This document shows positions 1 through 10,818 of a DNA stretch of 64,000 bases, piece after piece. Under the pieces are notes generated by a model. It worked only from the letters and a program-made list of their open reading frames with translations. It had not been told where the DNA came from and searched no databases. The DNA is from Puccinia triticina (taxonomy: Eukaryota; Basidiomycota; Pucciniomycetes; Pucciniales; Pucciniaceae). Location of the stretch: the NCBI RefSeq assembly GCF_026914185.1, contig NC_070568.1, forward strand, positions 1,942,001 through 2,006,000. Direction: 5' to 3'. Made by a program: the position numbers and the translations under genes. The stretch's first letter is position 1, and each line of letters opens with the position of its first letter.

Positions 1-840
1 TGGGCACTATTCACAGTGCCTGGGCACTATTCACAGTGCCTGGGCACTATTCACAGTGCCTGGGCACTATTCACAGTGCCTGGGCACTATTCACAGTGCC
101 TGGGCACTATTCACAGTGCCTGGGCACTATTCACAGTGCCTGGGCACTATTCACAGTGCCTGGGCACTATTCACAGTGCTGGGGCACTATTCACAGTGCC
201 TGGGCACTATTCACAGTGCTGGGGCACTATTCACAGTGCCTGGGCACTATTCACAGTGCTGGGGCACTATTCACAGTGCCTGGGCACTATTTAAAGTGCT
301 GGGGCACTATTCACAGTGCTGGGGCACTATTCACAGTGCTGGGGCACTATTCAAAGTGCTGGGGCACTATTCACAGTGCTGGGGCACTATTCACAGTGCC
401 GGGGCACTATTCACAGTGCTGGGGCACTATTCACAGTGCCGGGGCACTATTCACAGTGCCGGGGCACTATTCACAGTGCCGGGGCACTATTCACAGTGCC
501 TGGGCACTATTCACAGTGCCTGGGCACTATTCACAGTGCCTGGGCACTATTCACAGTGCCTGGGCACTATTCACAGTGCTGGGGCACTATTCACAGTGCC
601 TGGGCACTATTCACAGTGCCTGGGCACTATTCACAGTGCCTGGGCACTATTCACAGTGCTGGGGCACTATTCACAGTGCCTGGGCACTATTCACAGTGCT
701 GGGGCACTATTCACAGTGCCTGGGCACTATTCACAGTGCTGGGGCACTATTCACAGTGCCTGGGCACTATTTAAAGTGCTGGGGCACTATTCACAGTGCT
801 GGGGCACTATTCACAGTGCTGGGGCACTATTCACAGTGCT
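1..840 (+). repeat. 20-bp palindromic minisatellite, array 1
   Basis: About 42 head-to-tail copies of TGGGCACTATTCACAGTGCC fill this stretch. Variation is almost confined to the junction (CC-TGGG, CT-GGGG or CC-GGGG) and to occasional TTAAAG or TCAAAG. Each unit carries inverted arms GGCACT/AGTGCC. Because 20 is not a multiple of three, all three plus frames stay open and cycle through the same 20-residue peptide, so the long reading frames here are a by-product of the repeat. The array runs off the left edge. Confidence 0.97.
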
Positions 841-1484
841 GGGGCACTATTCATAGTGCCAGAGGCACTATTCAGAGTGCCGGGGCACTATTCAGAGTGC
901 CGGGGCACTATTCATAGTGCCAGAGGCACTATTCAGAGTGCCGGGGCACTATTCATAGTGCCAGAGGCACTATTCAGAGTGCCGGGGCACTATTCATAGT
1001 GCCAGAGGCACTATTCAGAGTGCCGGGGCACTATTCATAGTGCCAGAGGCACTATTCAGAGTGCCGGGGCACTATTCATAGTGCCAGAGGCACTATTCAG
1101 AGTGCCGGGGCACTATTCATAGTGCCAGAGGCACTATTCAGAGTGCCGGGGCACTATTCATAGTGCCAGAGGCACTATTCAGAGTGCCAGGGCACTATTC
1201 ATAGTGCCAGAGGCACTATTCAGAGTGCCAGGGCACTATTCATAGTGCCAGAGGCACTATTCAGAGTGCCGGGGCACTATTCATAGTGCCAGAGGCACTA
1301 TTCAGAGTGCCGGGGCACTATTCATAGTGCCAGAGGCACTATTCAGAGTGCCGGGGCACTATTCATAGTGCCAGAGGCACTATTCAGAGTGCCGGGGCCT
1401 GGCACTATTCAGAGTGCCAGAGGCACTATTCAGAGTGCCGGGGCCTGGCACTATTCAGAGTGCCGGGGCACTATTCATAGTGCC
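841..1484 (+). repeat. 41-bp composite palindromic minisatellite, array 2
   Basis: The repeat switches to a 20+21 bp dimer: one half has core GGCACTATTCATAGTGCC followed by AGA, the other has core GGCACTATTCAGAGTGCC preceded by GG. The CAT half is a perfect 8-bp inverted repeat with a TC loop; the CAG half pairs over only 6 bp per arm. The array ends in a few irregular units containing an extra GGCCT. Confidence 0.96.
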
Positions 1485-2230
1485 AAAGGCACTATTCAGA
1501 GTGCTGGGGCACTATCCATAGTGGCAAAGGCACTATTCATAGTGCCAAAGGCACTATTCATAGTGCCAAAGGCACTATCCATAGTGGCAAAGGCACTATT
1601 CATAGTGCCAAAGGCACTATTCATAGTGCCAAAGGCACTATTCAGAGTGCCAAAGGCACTATTCATAGTGCCAAAGGCACTATTCAGAGTGCCAAAGGCA
1701 CTATTCATAGTGCCAAAGGCACTATTCATAGTGCCAAAGGCATTATTCATAGTGCCAAAGGCACTATTCAGAGTGCCAAAGGCACTATTCAGAGTGCCAA
1801 AGGCACTATTCATAGTGCCAAAGGCACTATTCAGAGTGCCAAAGGCACTATTCATAGTGCCAAAGGCACTATTCAGAGTGCCAAAGGCACTATTCATAGT
1901 GCCAAAGGCACTATTCAGAGTGCCAAAGGCACTATTCATAGTGCCAAAGGCACTATTCAGAGTGCCAAAGGCACTATTCATAGTGCCAAAGGCACTATTC
2001 AGAGTGCCAAAGGCACTATTCATAGTGCCAAAGGCACTATTCATAGTGCCAAAGGCACTATTCATAGTGCCAAAGGCACTATTCAGAGTGCCAAAGGCAC
2101 TATTCATAGTGCCAAAGGCACTATTCATAGTGCCAAAGGCACTATTCATAGTGCCAAAGGCACTATTCAGAGTGCCAAAGGCACTATTCAGAGTGCTGGG
2201 GCACTATCCATAGTGGCAAAGGCACTATTC
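1485..2230 (+). repeat. 21-bp palindromic minisatellite, array 3
   Basis: Units of 21 bp are formed by AAA plus the 18-bp core GGCACTATTCATAGTGCC or its CAG variant. CAT and CAG units alternate over much of the array, giving a 42-bp higher-order period. Since 21 is divisible by three, both strands keep open frames of a 7-residue repeat. I read these as non-coding. Confidence 0.95.
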
Positions 2231-2272
2231 AGACTGCTATGGGTAGTACCCATATCATACTAGGCAGGTTGC
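2231..2272 (+). other. Array-terminating spacer, copy 1
   Basis: A non-repetitive segment interrupts the arrays. It contains the near-perfect palindrome ATGGGTAGTACCCAT flanked by CTGCT and TAGGCAG. The same spacer recurs at 4701-4738 and 5005-5042, each time directly after the last minisatellite unit. It therefore appears to be a fixed end of the array unit. Confidence 0.85.
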
Positions 2273-3235
2273 AGAGGCACTATTCAGAGTGCCGGGGCAC
2301 TATTCAGAGTGCCGGGGCACTATTCATAGTGCCAGAGGCACTATTCAGAGTGCCGGGGCACTATTCATAGTGCCAGAGGCACTATTCAGAGTGCCGGGGC
2401 ACTATTCATAGTGCCAGAGGCACTATTCAGAGTGCCGGGGCACTATTCATAGTGCCAGAGGCACTATTCAGAGTGCCGGGGCACTATTCATAGTGCCAGA
2501 GGCACTATTCATAGTGCCAGAGGCACTATTCAGAGTGCCAGGGCACTATTCATAGTGCCAGAGGCACTATTCAGAGTGCCGGGGCACTATTCATAGTGCC
2601 AGAGGCACTATTCAGAGTGCCGGGGCACTATTCATAGTGCCAGAGGCACTATTCAGAGTGCCGGGGCACTATTCATAGTGCCAGAGGCACTATTCAGAGT
2701 GCCGGGGCACTATTCATAGTGCCAGAGGCACTATTCAGAGTGCCGGGGCACTATTCATAGTGCCAGAGGCACTATTCAGAGTGCCGGGGCACTATTCATA
2801 GTGCCAGAGGCACTATTCAGAGTGCCGGGGCACTATTCATAGTGCCAGAGGCACTATTCAGAGTGCCGGGGCACTATTCATAGTGCCAGAGGCACTATTC
2901 AGAGTGCCGGGGCACTATTCATAGTGCCAGAGGCACTATTCAGAGTGCCGGGGCACTATTCATAGTGCCAGAGGCACTATTCAGAGTGCCGGGGCACTAT
3001 TCATAGTGCCAGAGGCACTATTCAGAGTGCCGGGGCACTATTCATAGTGCCAGAGGCACTATTCAGAGTGCCGGGGCACTATTCATAGTGCCAGAGGCAC
3101 TATTCAGAGTGCCGGGGCACTATTCATAGTGCCAGAGGCACTATTCAGAGTGCCGGGGCACTATTCATAGTGCCAGAGGCACTATTCAGAGTGCCGGGGC
3201 CTGGCACTATTCAGAGTGCCGGGGCACTATTCATA
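2273..3235 (+). repeat. 41-bp composite minisatellite, array 4
   Basis: This is the same 20+21 bp dimer as at 841-1484, in about 23 very uniform copies. It ends with the same irregular GGGGCCTGGCAC junction seen at 1396 and 1440. The order of composite array, then 21-bp array, then spacer repeats that of 841-2272, which suggests block duplication. Confidence 0.95.
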
Positions 3236-4700
3236 GTGGCAAAGGCACTATTCAGAGTGCTGGGGCACTATCCATAGTGGCAAAGGCACTATTCATAGTG
3301 CCAAAGGCACTATCCATAGTGGCGAAGGCACTATTCATAGTGCCAAAGGCACTATCCATAGTGGCAAAGGCACTATTCATAGTGCCAAAGGCACTATTCA
3401 TAGTGCCTTTGGCACTATTCAGAGTGCCAAAGGCACTATTCATAGTGCCAAAGGCACTATTCATAGTGCCAAAGGCACTATTCATAGTGCCAAAGGCGCT
3501 ATTCATAGTGCCAAAGGCACTATTCAGAGTGCCAAAGGCACTATTCATAGTGCCAAAGGCACTATTCATAGTGCCAAAGGCACTATTCATAGTGCCAAAG
3601 GCACTATTCATAGTGCCAAAGGCATTATTCATAGTGCCAAAGGCACTATTCATAGTGCCAAAGGCACTATTCATAGTGCCAAAGGCACTATTCATAGTGC
3701 CAAAGGCACTATTCAGAGTGCCAAAGGCACTATTCATAGTGCCAAAGGCACTATTCATAGTGCCAAAGGCACTATTCATAGTGCCAAAGGCACTATTCAT
3801 AGTGCCAAAGGCATTATTCATAGTGCCAAAGGCACTATTCATAGTGCCAAAGGCACTATTCATAGTGCCAAAGGCACTATTCATAGTGCCAAAGGCACTA
3901 TTCATAGTGCCAAAGGCACTATTCATAGTGCCAAAGGCATTATTCATAGTGCCAAAGGCACTATTCATAGTGCCAAAGGCATTATTCATAGTGCCAAAGG
4001 CACTATTCATAGTGCCAAAGGCATTATTCATAGTGCCAAAGGCACTATTCAGAGTGCCAAAGGCACTATTCAGAGTGCCAAAGGCACTATTCATAGTGCC
4101 AAAGGCACTATTCAGAGTGCCAAAGGCACTATTCATAGTGCCAAAGGCACTATTCAGAGTGCCAAAGGCACTATTCATAGTGCCAAAGGCACTATTCAGA
4201 GTGCCAAAGGCACTATTCATAGTGCCAAAGGCACTATTCAGAGTGCCAAAGGCACTATTCATAGTGCCAAAGGCACTATTCAGAGTGCCAAAGGCACTAT
4301 TCATAGTGCCAAAGGCACTATTCAGAGTGCCAAAGGCACTATTCATAGTGCCAAAGGCACTATTCAGAGTGCCAAAGGCACTATTCATAGTGCCAAAGGC
4401 ACTATTCAGAGTGCCAAAGGCACTATTCATAGTGCCAAAGGCACTATTCAGAGTGCCAAAGGCACTATTCATAGTGCCAAAGGCACTATTCAGAGTGCCA
4501 AAGGCACTATTCATAGTGCCAAAGGCACTATTCAGAGTGCCAAAGGCACTATTCATAGTGCCAAAGGCACTATTCATAGTGCCAAAGGCACTATTCATAG
4601 TGCCAAAGGCACTATTCAGAGTGCCAAAGGCACTATTCATAGTGCCAAAGGCACTATTCAGAGTGTTGAGGCACTATCCATAGTGGCAAAGGCACTATTC
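3236..4700 (+). repeat. 21-bp minisatellite, array 5
   Basis: About 69 units of AAA plus the 18-bp palindromic core. The first half is mostly CAT units. From about 4060 to 4560 the CAT and CAG units alternate almost strictly, a 42-bp higher-order repeat. Scattered C-to-T changes (GGCATTATTC) recur at intervals, as expected from multi-unit duplication. One unit near 3405 has CTTT in place of CAAA. Open frames of 462 and 468 residues on the two strands are products of the 21-bp period. Confidence 0.95.
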
Positions 4701-4851
4701 AGACTGCTATGGGTAGTACCCATATCATACTAGGCAGCTTGAAAATCTATTTGATGACACCAGGAAAAAACAATGATCACTTGTCTGCAAGTGACATAAA
4801 AAAGTACAAAGGGGCCTTTGTACTTTGCTATGTCACTTAAGGACAAGTGGC
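4701..4851 (+). repeat. Spacer copy 2 plus truncated foldback
   Basis: The spacer with ATGGGTAGTACCCAT is followed by about 20 bp of unique DNA. At 4758-4851 come the first roughly 94 bp of the foldback that is complete at 5062-5173. The foldback breaks off after GACAAGTGG and runs directly into minisatellite in the opposite orientation (4852 onward), so the breakpoint lies within its second arm. Confidence 0.85.
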
Positions 4852-5004
4852 GCACTATGAATAGTGCCCCGGCACTCTGAATAGTGCCTCTGGCACTATT
4901 CATAGTGCCAAAGGCACTATTCAGAGTGCTGGGGCACTATCCATAGTGCCAAAGGCACTATTCAGAGTGTTGAGGCACTATCCATAGTGGCAAAGGCACT
5001 ATTC
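4852..5004. repeat. Short mixed-orientation minisatellite block
   Basis: Two or three units read as the complement (ACTATGAATAGTGCC), followed by units in the forward orientation. The orientation switch lies at about 4887-4900. The block separates two copies of a segment of about 150 bp (spacer plus foldback start). Confidence 0.85.
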
Positions 5005-5061
5005 AGACTGCTATGGGTAGTACCCATATCCTACTAGGCAGCTTGAAAATCTATTTGATGA
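5005..5061 (+). other. Array-terminating spacer, copy 3
   Basis: Third copy of the spacer with the ATGGGTAGTACCCAT palindrome and CTAGGCAG. It differs by one base from copy 2 (CCTAC for CATAC). It leads into a short unique stretch that ends at the complete foldback. Confidence 0.85.
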
Positions 5062-5173
5062 CACCAGGAAAAAACAATGATCACTTGTCTGCAAGTGACA
5101 TAAAAAAGTACAAAGGGGCCTTTGTACTTTGCTATGTCACTTAAGGACAAGTGGCCATTGTTTTTTCCTGGTG
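5062..5173. repeat. 112-bp foldback (MITE-like palindrome)
   Basis: The segment begins CACCAGGAAAAAACAATG and ends with the reverse complement. The arms also match at ACTTGTC, AAGTGACATA and GTACAAAGG, meeting at GGGGCC, so almost the whole 112 bp can form one hairpin. Mismatches are few and lie in the middle of each arm. The flanks show no clear target-site duplication. It could be a small non-autonomous DNA element or a structural palindrome belonging to the repeat block. No coding potential. Confidence 0.85.
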
Positions 5174-5391
5174 AGATTCCAACTCTAATGCTGCTTCACC
5201 CAGGGGTTTACATTTTCTTTTTGTGTGTGATGTCATATTTTACCAACATGTTTCCACTCACAAGATAACACAGGAAACCTGCCAATCAGATTGCGTGTGA
5301 GATTCTTTTCGATCCTATACACACTTTATTACAAGAATAACATACAAAATGGTTTACTACATTCAAAAAGCATCACCAAGCTAACAACATG
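5174..5391. other. Unique non-coding DNA, 3' flank of next gene
   Basis: No repeat or reading frame was recognised. The segment lies just downstream of the stop of the minus-strand gene at 5392-6377 and probably holds its 3' untranslated region. Confidence 0.4.
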
Positions 5392-6377
5392 CTACCCATG
5401 ATTCATTTGAATATTTTGCAATCTTTGCCTAATCTTCTGAGCTTTATGTCTTGAAAATTCTTGTTCAAATAAATATAATGTGTAATCAAGTTGGTCTCCT
5501 GCTTGTGTCAAATTCCCAAGCTTCCACCAACTTGCAACAGCAATGCCCACAAAGAAGCTGACCACGAGAATATTCCGTAAATTTAGATGTCCAGAGTGCC
5601 GTTGTGCTTCGGAAGATTTGATCACGTGGGTGCATTGGTTGAATGGTCCCGATTTATTCGCACCGCCTTCAGCGGGAAGCATTTTTTCAGACTTTATAGT
5701 GTTGGTCGATGACGGAACTCGTGTATGTTCGTCGGCATCCACTGGGGAACCCAGTTGAATCTGGCTTAAGAACAAGACAGTTTGGGAGGTCAGAAAGAAA
5801 ATAGATCAGCAGACCAACAAAGAAGTAGAATGAGATTGGGTTACTTGCATTTTTGTTTTCTTTGCTAATGTTTTCAAGCTGCAACCGTAGCTGTTCGATT
5901 TCAACCCCTCGTATACTTGCATGTGCATTAGCGGCTTGGCAATTTTCTACATGTTAGATATATAAATGTTTAGTGTATACAAACTTCAAAAATTCTAACT
6001 TGTTGGGAAATTGAAGACTCACTTCGAACGCAAAGTCGTTTCTTTTTACTATTTTCAAGCAAACGTTCAAGGTTTGCAATCTTCTCCTTGGCCTCCAACA
6101 AAGAATTGCTTCGAGATTCAACCTGGTTCTGCAACTCGATCTCTCGATTCTGGCTCTGCTCAACAACTGATTTTAGCGAGGTGGTTTCCTCCTGATGTTC
6201 GTCCTCCAAGCTTTTGATTAGCAGATTCAAGTTTTGTATTTTCTGGTTCTTTTTCGCAAGTATTGTTTTTATTTTGAGAAATAACGGATCTTCAACAATA
6301 TCCGACATATTCGGTCCATGTTGTCCCACACAGGGAGCTGTCGGCTTTGGCTTGGTGAGATCTTGAGCGGATTCCAT
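5392..6377 (-). CDS. Hypothetical coiled-coil membrane protein, 3 exons
   Basis: I do not recognise the family. A three-exon model joins cleanly: 6377-6023, 5946-5845 and 5741-5392, giving 268 residues. Intron 1 (76 bp) starts GTGAGT and ends CTAACATGTAG with a good branch site. Intron 2 (103 bp) starts GTAACC and ends CCCCAG. Frame is kept at both joins. Residues about 25-150 are rich in Lys, Glu, Gln and Leu and look like a coiled coil (for example LLEAKEKIANLERLLENS). Near residue 200 a hydrophobic stretch ILVVSFFVGIAVASWW looks like one membrane span, followed by about 50 polar residues. There is no obvious signal peptide, so a membrane-anchored coiled-coil protein is inferred. It is transcribed divergently from the gene at 6814 and sits between two minisatellite arrays. 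The splicing is predicted by eye. Confidence 0.6.
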
Positions 6378-6813
6378 TGTGCAGACGATGCAGCTCGGGA
6401 ATGTTCTGGTGGTTGAAGTTCTGATGTGTCGAGATTTGAGACTGGGGCAGGGTGTATGTGCGGCTACATATGATGAATCAGTTGATTAGAATGGTAGGCA
6501 ATAGAAAAATTGAATCAATGGCAAAGTCCACCCTTAGCAACTTGAAAGGATACTATAAACCCCTATTGCGGGAGCCTTGGACAACAAAGGTTTATTTCCA
6601 AGTGCCTTTCGTTTTCAACCGTGGGAGGTTCAGCGCTTACTTTGATTCGCTCTCAGTGCCCCCCCATTTGCTTCTGAGAAGACCTGATTTTCATTTCATG
6701 ATTACTACATACTACATGCCACACGAATTGTCTTCAACTACATAAATACACAACGCTGCCGATTCCATCAAGTTGTCTTTGCTGTTGTTAATCTCCATAT
6801 CCCCGACGCAATC
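6378..6813. promoter_or_regulatory. Shared divergent promoter region
   Basis: This 436-bp gap separates the starts of two divergent predicted genes (6377 minus, 6814 plus), so it should hold both promoters. No clear TATA box or conserved operator was identified. A 97-codon open frame at 6452-6745 has no recognisable features and is not called. Confidence 0.35.
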
Positions 6814-7354
6814 ATGAAGCGCAAAACCTCAGCCGTGTACTATCATTGCCCTCATCTGGACTCTTGCCGAGGAAGCAGACTCGGAATATTAAACGTGAAG
6901 CCCTGCAAAGAATGCTTAGGACTTACCCGTAGCGCAGTTCGATTGCACACCTCGCGCATGGATCTCCATCCTTTCTGCCAGCAAACTTGTCCAGTACATG
7001 AAATCGCTCAAAGAGGTGGTTAGTAACTTGCATATTATTTGCACCTAATTACTGCTTGCCTGACCGACCCACTTCATGTGTTCATTTTCAGGTAAACATC
7101 TAGCCGATTTCGAATTCCAGCGAGTTCAGCCATACCATTCAAGGACTCAACGAACTCAGCACATTCAGCCAGCTCATCCAAATCACACCTCAAACGGCTT
7201 CCTCAATGGGTGGTTTGGAAGAAGCTCAGTCAAATCTCAGGCCACACAAGCCGAAATTCGACAAGGAATCAACTCAGTGAACCCTCCTCACAAATCCTTA
7301 AATTTTTTCTCTTCACTTGGATTTTGTATTATTGGCGTGTATATCTTCATGTGA
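6814..7354 (+). CDS. Hypothetical small Cys-containing protein, 2 exons
   Basis: Unrecognised. Exons 6814-7018 and 7092-7354 join across a 73-bp intron (GTTAGT...TTTTCAG) to give 155 residues. The join restores one frame reading ...AQRG-GKHLADF.... The N-terminal 65 residues hold several Cys and His (HCPHLDSC, CKEC, HPFCQQTC, VHE), which could form a small metal site. No known zinc-finger spacing is met exactly. The middle is rich in Gln, His and Ser. The C-terminus ends in a short hydrophobic run (LGFCIIGVYIFM). There is no signal peptide. It is divergent from the coiled-coil gene. Whether it is expressed is unknown. Confidence 0.5.
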
Positions 7355-7784
7355 TGGTTGTGGTACGACGATGGTAGTCTACAGTTTTGAACTGTTTTCC
7401 TGAATAGAACACTTTCTCCATTTTGCATAAGATTTCAACTGTAAATTTTTTATCCATTTGTGTGATCATGGGCATCAGTTAGAATTACAAGCCTTTTTAA
7501 ATGGTGAACAAGAGTATTGTTGTGTGGAAAATGGATTCTCAAGAGAAATAATACGCAGACAAAAATACTGTAGGGAAAATATATATGTTGAGATGCTCAA
7601 TGAGGGCATCTTGAGGGATGGATGGATTGGGAAGTGTTGTGGCTGGCTTATATTCTTGAGCACTTTGCGAGAACAATTTTTCAAAGCAGCCAACAAAGTC
7701 TGTTTTTTTGAATAATTTGATTAACAGATTGGATGGCACAGCGGTGATCAGGAAGATGTCCTCAGAAGCACCACGCAAATATGA
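7355..7784. other. Unique non-coding DNA before array 6
   Basis: AT-rich. Short open frames on both strands (7458-7778) overlap one another and show no motif. Nothing further was identified. Confidence 0.4.
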
Positions 7785-9820
7785 GTGCCTCTGGCACTCT
7801 GAATAGTGCCTCTGGCACTATGAATAGTGCCTCTGGCACTATGAATAGTGCCTCTGGCACTATGAATAGTGCCCCGGCACTCTGAATAGTGCCTCTGGCA
7901 CTATGAATAGTGCCCCGGCACTCTGAATAGTGCCTCTGGCACTATGAATAGTGCCCCGGCACTCTGAATAGTGCCTCTGGCACTATGAATAGTGCCCCGG
8001 CACTCTGAATAGTGCCTCTGGCACTATGAATAGTGCCCCGGCACTCTGAATAGTGCCTCTGGCACTATGAATAGTGCCCCGGCACTCTGAATAGTGCCTC
8101 TGGCACTATGAATAGTGCCCCGGCACTCTGAATAGTGCCTCTGGCACTATGAATAGTGCCCCGGCACTCTGAATAGTGCCTCTGGCACTATGAATAGTGC
8201 CCCGGCACTCTGAATAGTGCCTCTGGCACTATGAATAGTGCCCCGGCACTCTGAATAGTGCCTCTGGCACTATGAATAGTGCCCCAGCACTCTGAATAGT
8301 GCCTCTGGCACTATGAATAGTGCCCCGGCACTCTGAATAGTGCCTCTGGCACTATGGATAGTGCCCCGGCACTCTGAATAGTGCCTCTGGCACTATGAAT
8401 AGTGCCCCGGCACTCTGAATAGTGCCTCTGGCACTATGAATAGTGCCCCGGCACTCTGAATAGTGCCTCTGGCACTATGAATAGTGCCCCGGCACTCTGA
8501 ATAGTGCCTGTGGCACTATGAATAGTGCCCCGGCACTCTGAATAGTGCCTCTGGCACTATGAATAGTGCCCCGGCACTCTGAATAGTGCCTCTGGCACTA
8601 TGAATAGTGCCCCGGCACTCTGAATAGTGCCTCTGGCACTATGAATAGTGCCCCGGCACTCTGAATAGTGCCTCTGGCACTATGAATAGTGCCCCGGCAC
8701 TCTGAATAGTGCCTCTGGCACTATGAATAGTGCCCCGGCACTCTGAATAGTGCCTCTGGCACTATGAATAGTGCCCCGGCACTCTGAATAGTGCCTCTGG
8801 CACTATGAATAGTGCCCCGGCACTCTGAATAGTGCCTCTGGCACTATGAATAGTGCCCCGGCACTCTGAATAGTGCCTCTGGCACTATGAATAGTGCCCC
8901 GGCACTCTGAATAGTGCCTCTGGCACTATGAATAGTGCCCCGGCACTCTGAATAGTGCCTCTGGCACTATGAATAGTGCCCCGGCACTCTGAATAGTGCC
9001 TCTGGCACTATGAATAGTGCCCCGGCACTCTGAATAGTGCCTCTGGCACTATGAATAGTGCCCCGGCACTCTGAATAGTGCCTCTGGCACTATGAATAGT
9101 GCCCCGGCACTCTGAATAGTGCCCCGGCACTCTGAATAGTGCCTCTGGCACTATGAATAGTGCCCCGGCACTCTGAATAGTGCCTCTGGCACTATGAATA
9201 GTGCCCCGGCACTCTGAATAGTGCCTCTGGCACTATGAATAGTGCCCCGGCACTCTGAATAGTGCCTCTGGCACTATGAATAGTGCCCCGGCACTCTGAA
9301 TAGTGCCTCTGGCACTATGAATAGTGCCCCGGCACTCTGAATAGTGCCTCTGGCACTATGAATAGTGCCCCGGCACTCTGAATAGTGCCTCTGGCACTAT
9401 GAATAGTGCCCCGGCACTCTGAATAGTGCCTCTGGCACTATGAATAGTGCCCCGGCACTCTGAATAGTGCCTCTGGCACTATGAATAGTGCCCCGGCACT
9501 CTGAATAGTGCCTCTGGCACTATGAATAGTGCCCCGGCACTCTGAATAGTGCCTCTGGCACTATGAATAGTGCCCCGGCACTCTGAATAGTGCCTCTGGC
9601 ACCATGAATAGTGCCCCGGCACTCTGAATAGTGCCTCTGGCACTATGAATAGTGCCCCGGCACTCTGAATAGTGCCTCTGGCACTATGAATAGTGCCCCG
9701 GCACTCTGAATAGTGCCTCTGGCACTATGAATAGTGCCCCGGCACTCTGAATAGTGCCTCTGGCACTATGAATAGTGCCCCGGCACTCTGAATAGTGCCT
9801 CTGGCACTATGAATAGTGCC
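7785..9820 (-). repeat. 41-bp composite minisatellite, array 6 (reverse orientation)
   Basis: About 49 copies of the same 20+21 bp dimer as at 841-1484, now as the complement (GTGCCTCTGGCACTATGAATA and GTGCCCCGGCACTCTGAATA). Units are almost identical; rare differences include GGATAGT at 8354, CTGTGG at 8510 and ACCATG at 9601. All units share one orientation. Confidence 0.96.
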
Positions 9821-10818
9821 AGACTGGCACTATGAATAGTGCCTCTGGCACTATGAATAGTGCCTCTGGCACTCTGAATAGTGCCTCTGGCACTATGAAT
9901 AGTGCCTCTGGCACTCTGAATAGTGCCTCTGGCACTATGAATAGTGCCCCGGCACTATGAATAGTGCCTCTGGCACTATGAATAGTGCCTCTGGCACTAT
10001 GAATAGTGCCTCTGGCACTATGAATAGTGCCTCTGGCACTATGAATAGTGCCTCTGGCACTATGAATAGTGCCTCTGGCACTATGAATAGTGCCTCTGGC
10101 ACTATGAATAGTGCCTCTGGCACTATGAATAGTGCCTCTGGCACTATGAATAGTGCCTCTGGCACTATGAATAGTGCCTCTGGCACTATGAATAGTGCCT
10201 CTGGCACTATGAATAGTGCCTCTGGCACTATGAATAGTGCCTCTGGCACTATGAATAGTGCCTCTGGCACTATGAATAGTGCCTCTGGCACTATGAATAG
10301 TGCCTCTGGCACTATGAATAGTGCCTCTGGCACTATGAATAGTGCCTCTGGCACTATGAATAGTGCCTCTGGCACTATGAATAGTGCCTCTGGCACTATG
10401 AATAGTGCCTCTGGCACTATGAATAGTGCCTCTGGCACTATGAATAGTGCCTCTGGCACTATGAATAGTGCCTCTGGCACTATGAATAGTGCCTCTGGCA
10501 CTATGAATAGTGCCTCTGGCACTATGAATAGTGCCTCTGGCACTATGAATAGTGCCTCTGGCACTATGAATAGTGCCTCTGGCACTATGAATAGTGCCTC
10601 TGGCACTATGAATAGTGCCTCTGGCACTATGAATAGTGCCTCTGGCACTATGAATAGTGCCTCTGGCACTATGAATAGTGCCTCTGGCACTATGAATAGT
10701 GCCTCTGGCACTATGAATAGTGCCTCTGGCACTATGAATAGTGCCTCTGGCACTATGAATAGTGCCTCTGGCACTATGAATAGTGCCTCTGGCACTATGA
10801 ATAGTGCCTCTGGCACTA
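9821..10818 (-). repeat. Homogeneous 21-bp minisatellite, array 7
   Basis: After a few transition units, from 9957 to 10818 the 21-bp unit (CCTCT plus GGCACTATGAATAGTG) repeats about 41 times with no substitution that I can see. This is the most uniform tract in the window and implies very recent expansion or strong homogenisation. The 294-codon plus frame (7-residue repeat) and its minus counterpart are repeat artefacts. Confidence 0.96.

Noticed and set aside
1496..4683. Long open frames of 7-residue repeats (up to 468 codons) on both strands
   Set aside because: They follow from a 21-bp period without stop codons; both strands are open at once and the frame begins and ends with the array.
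6452..6745. 97-codon plus-strand gene in the divergent promoter
   Set aside because: No motif, no splice support, and it would occupy the promoter of both neighbours.
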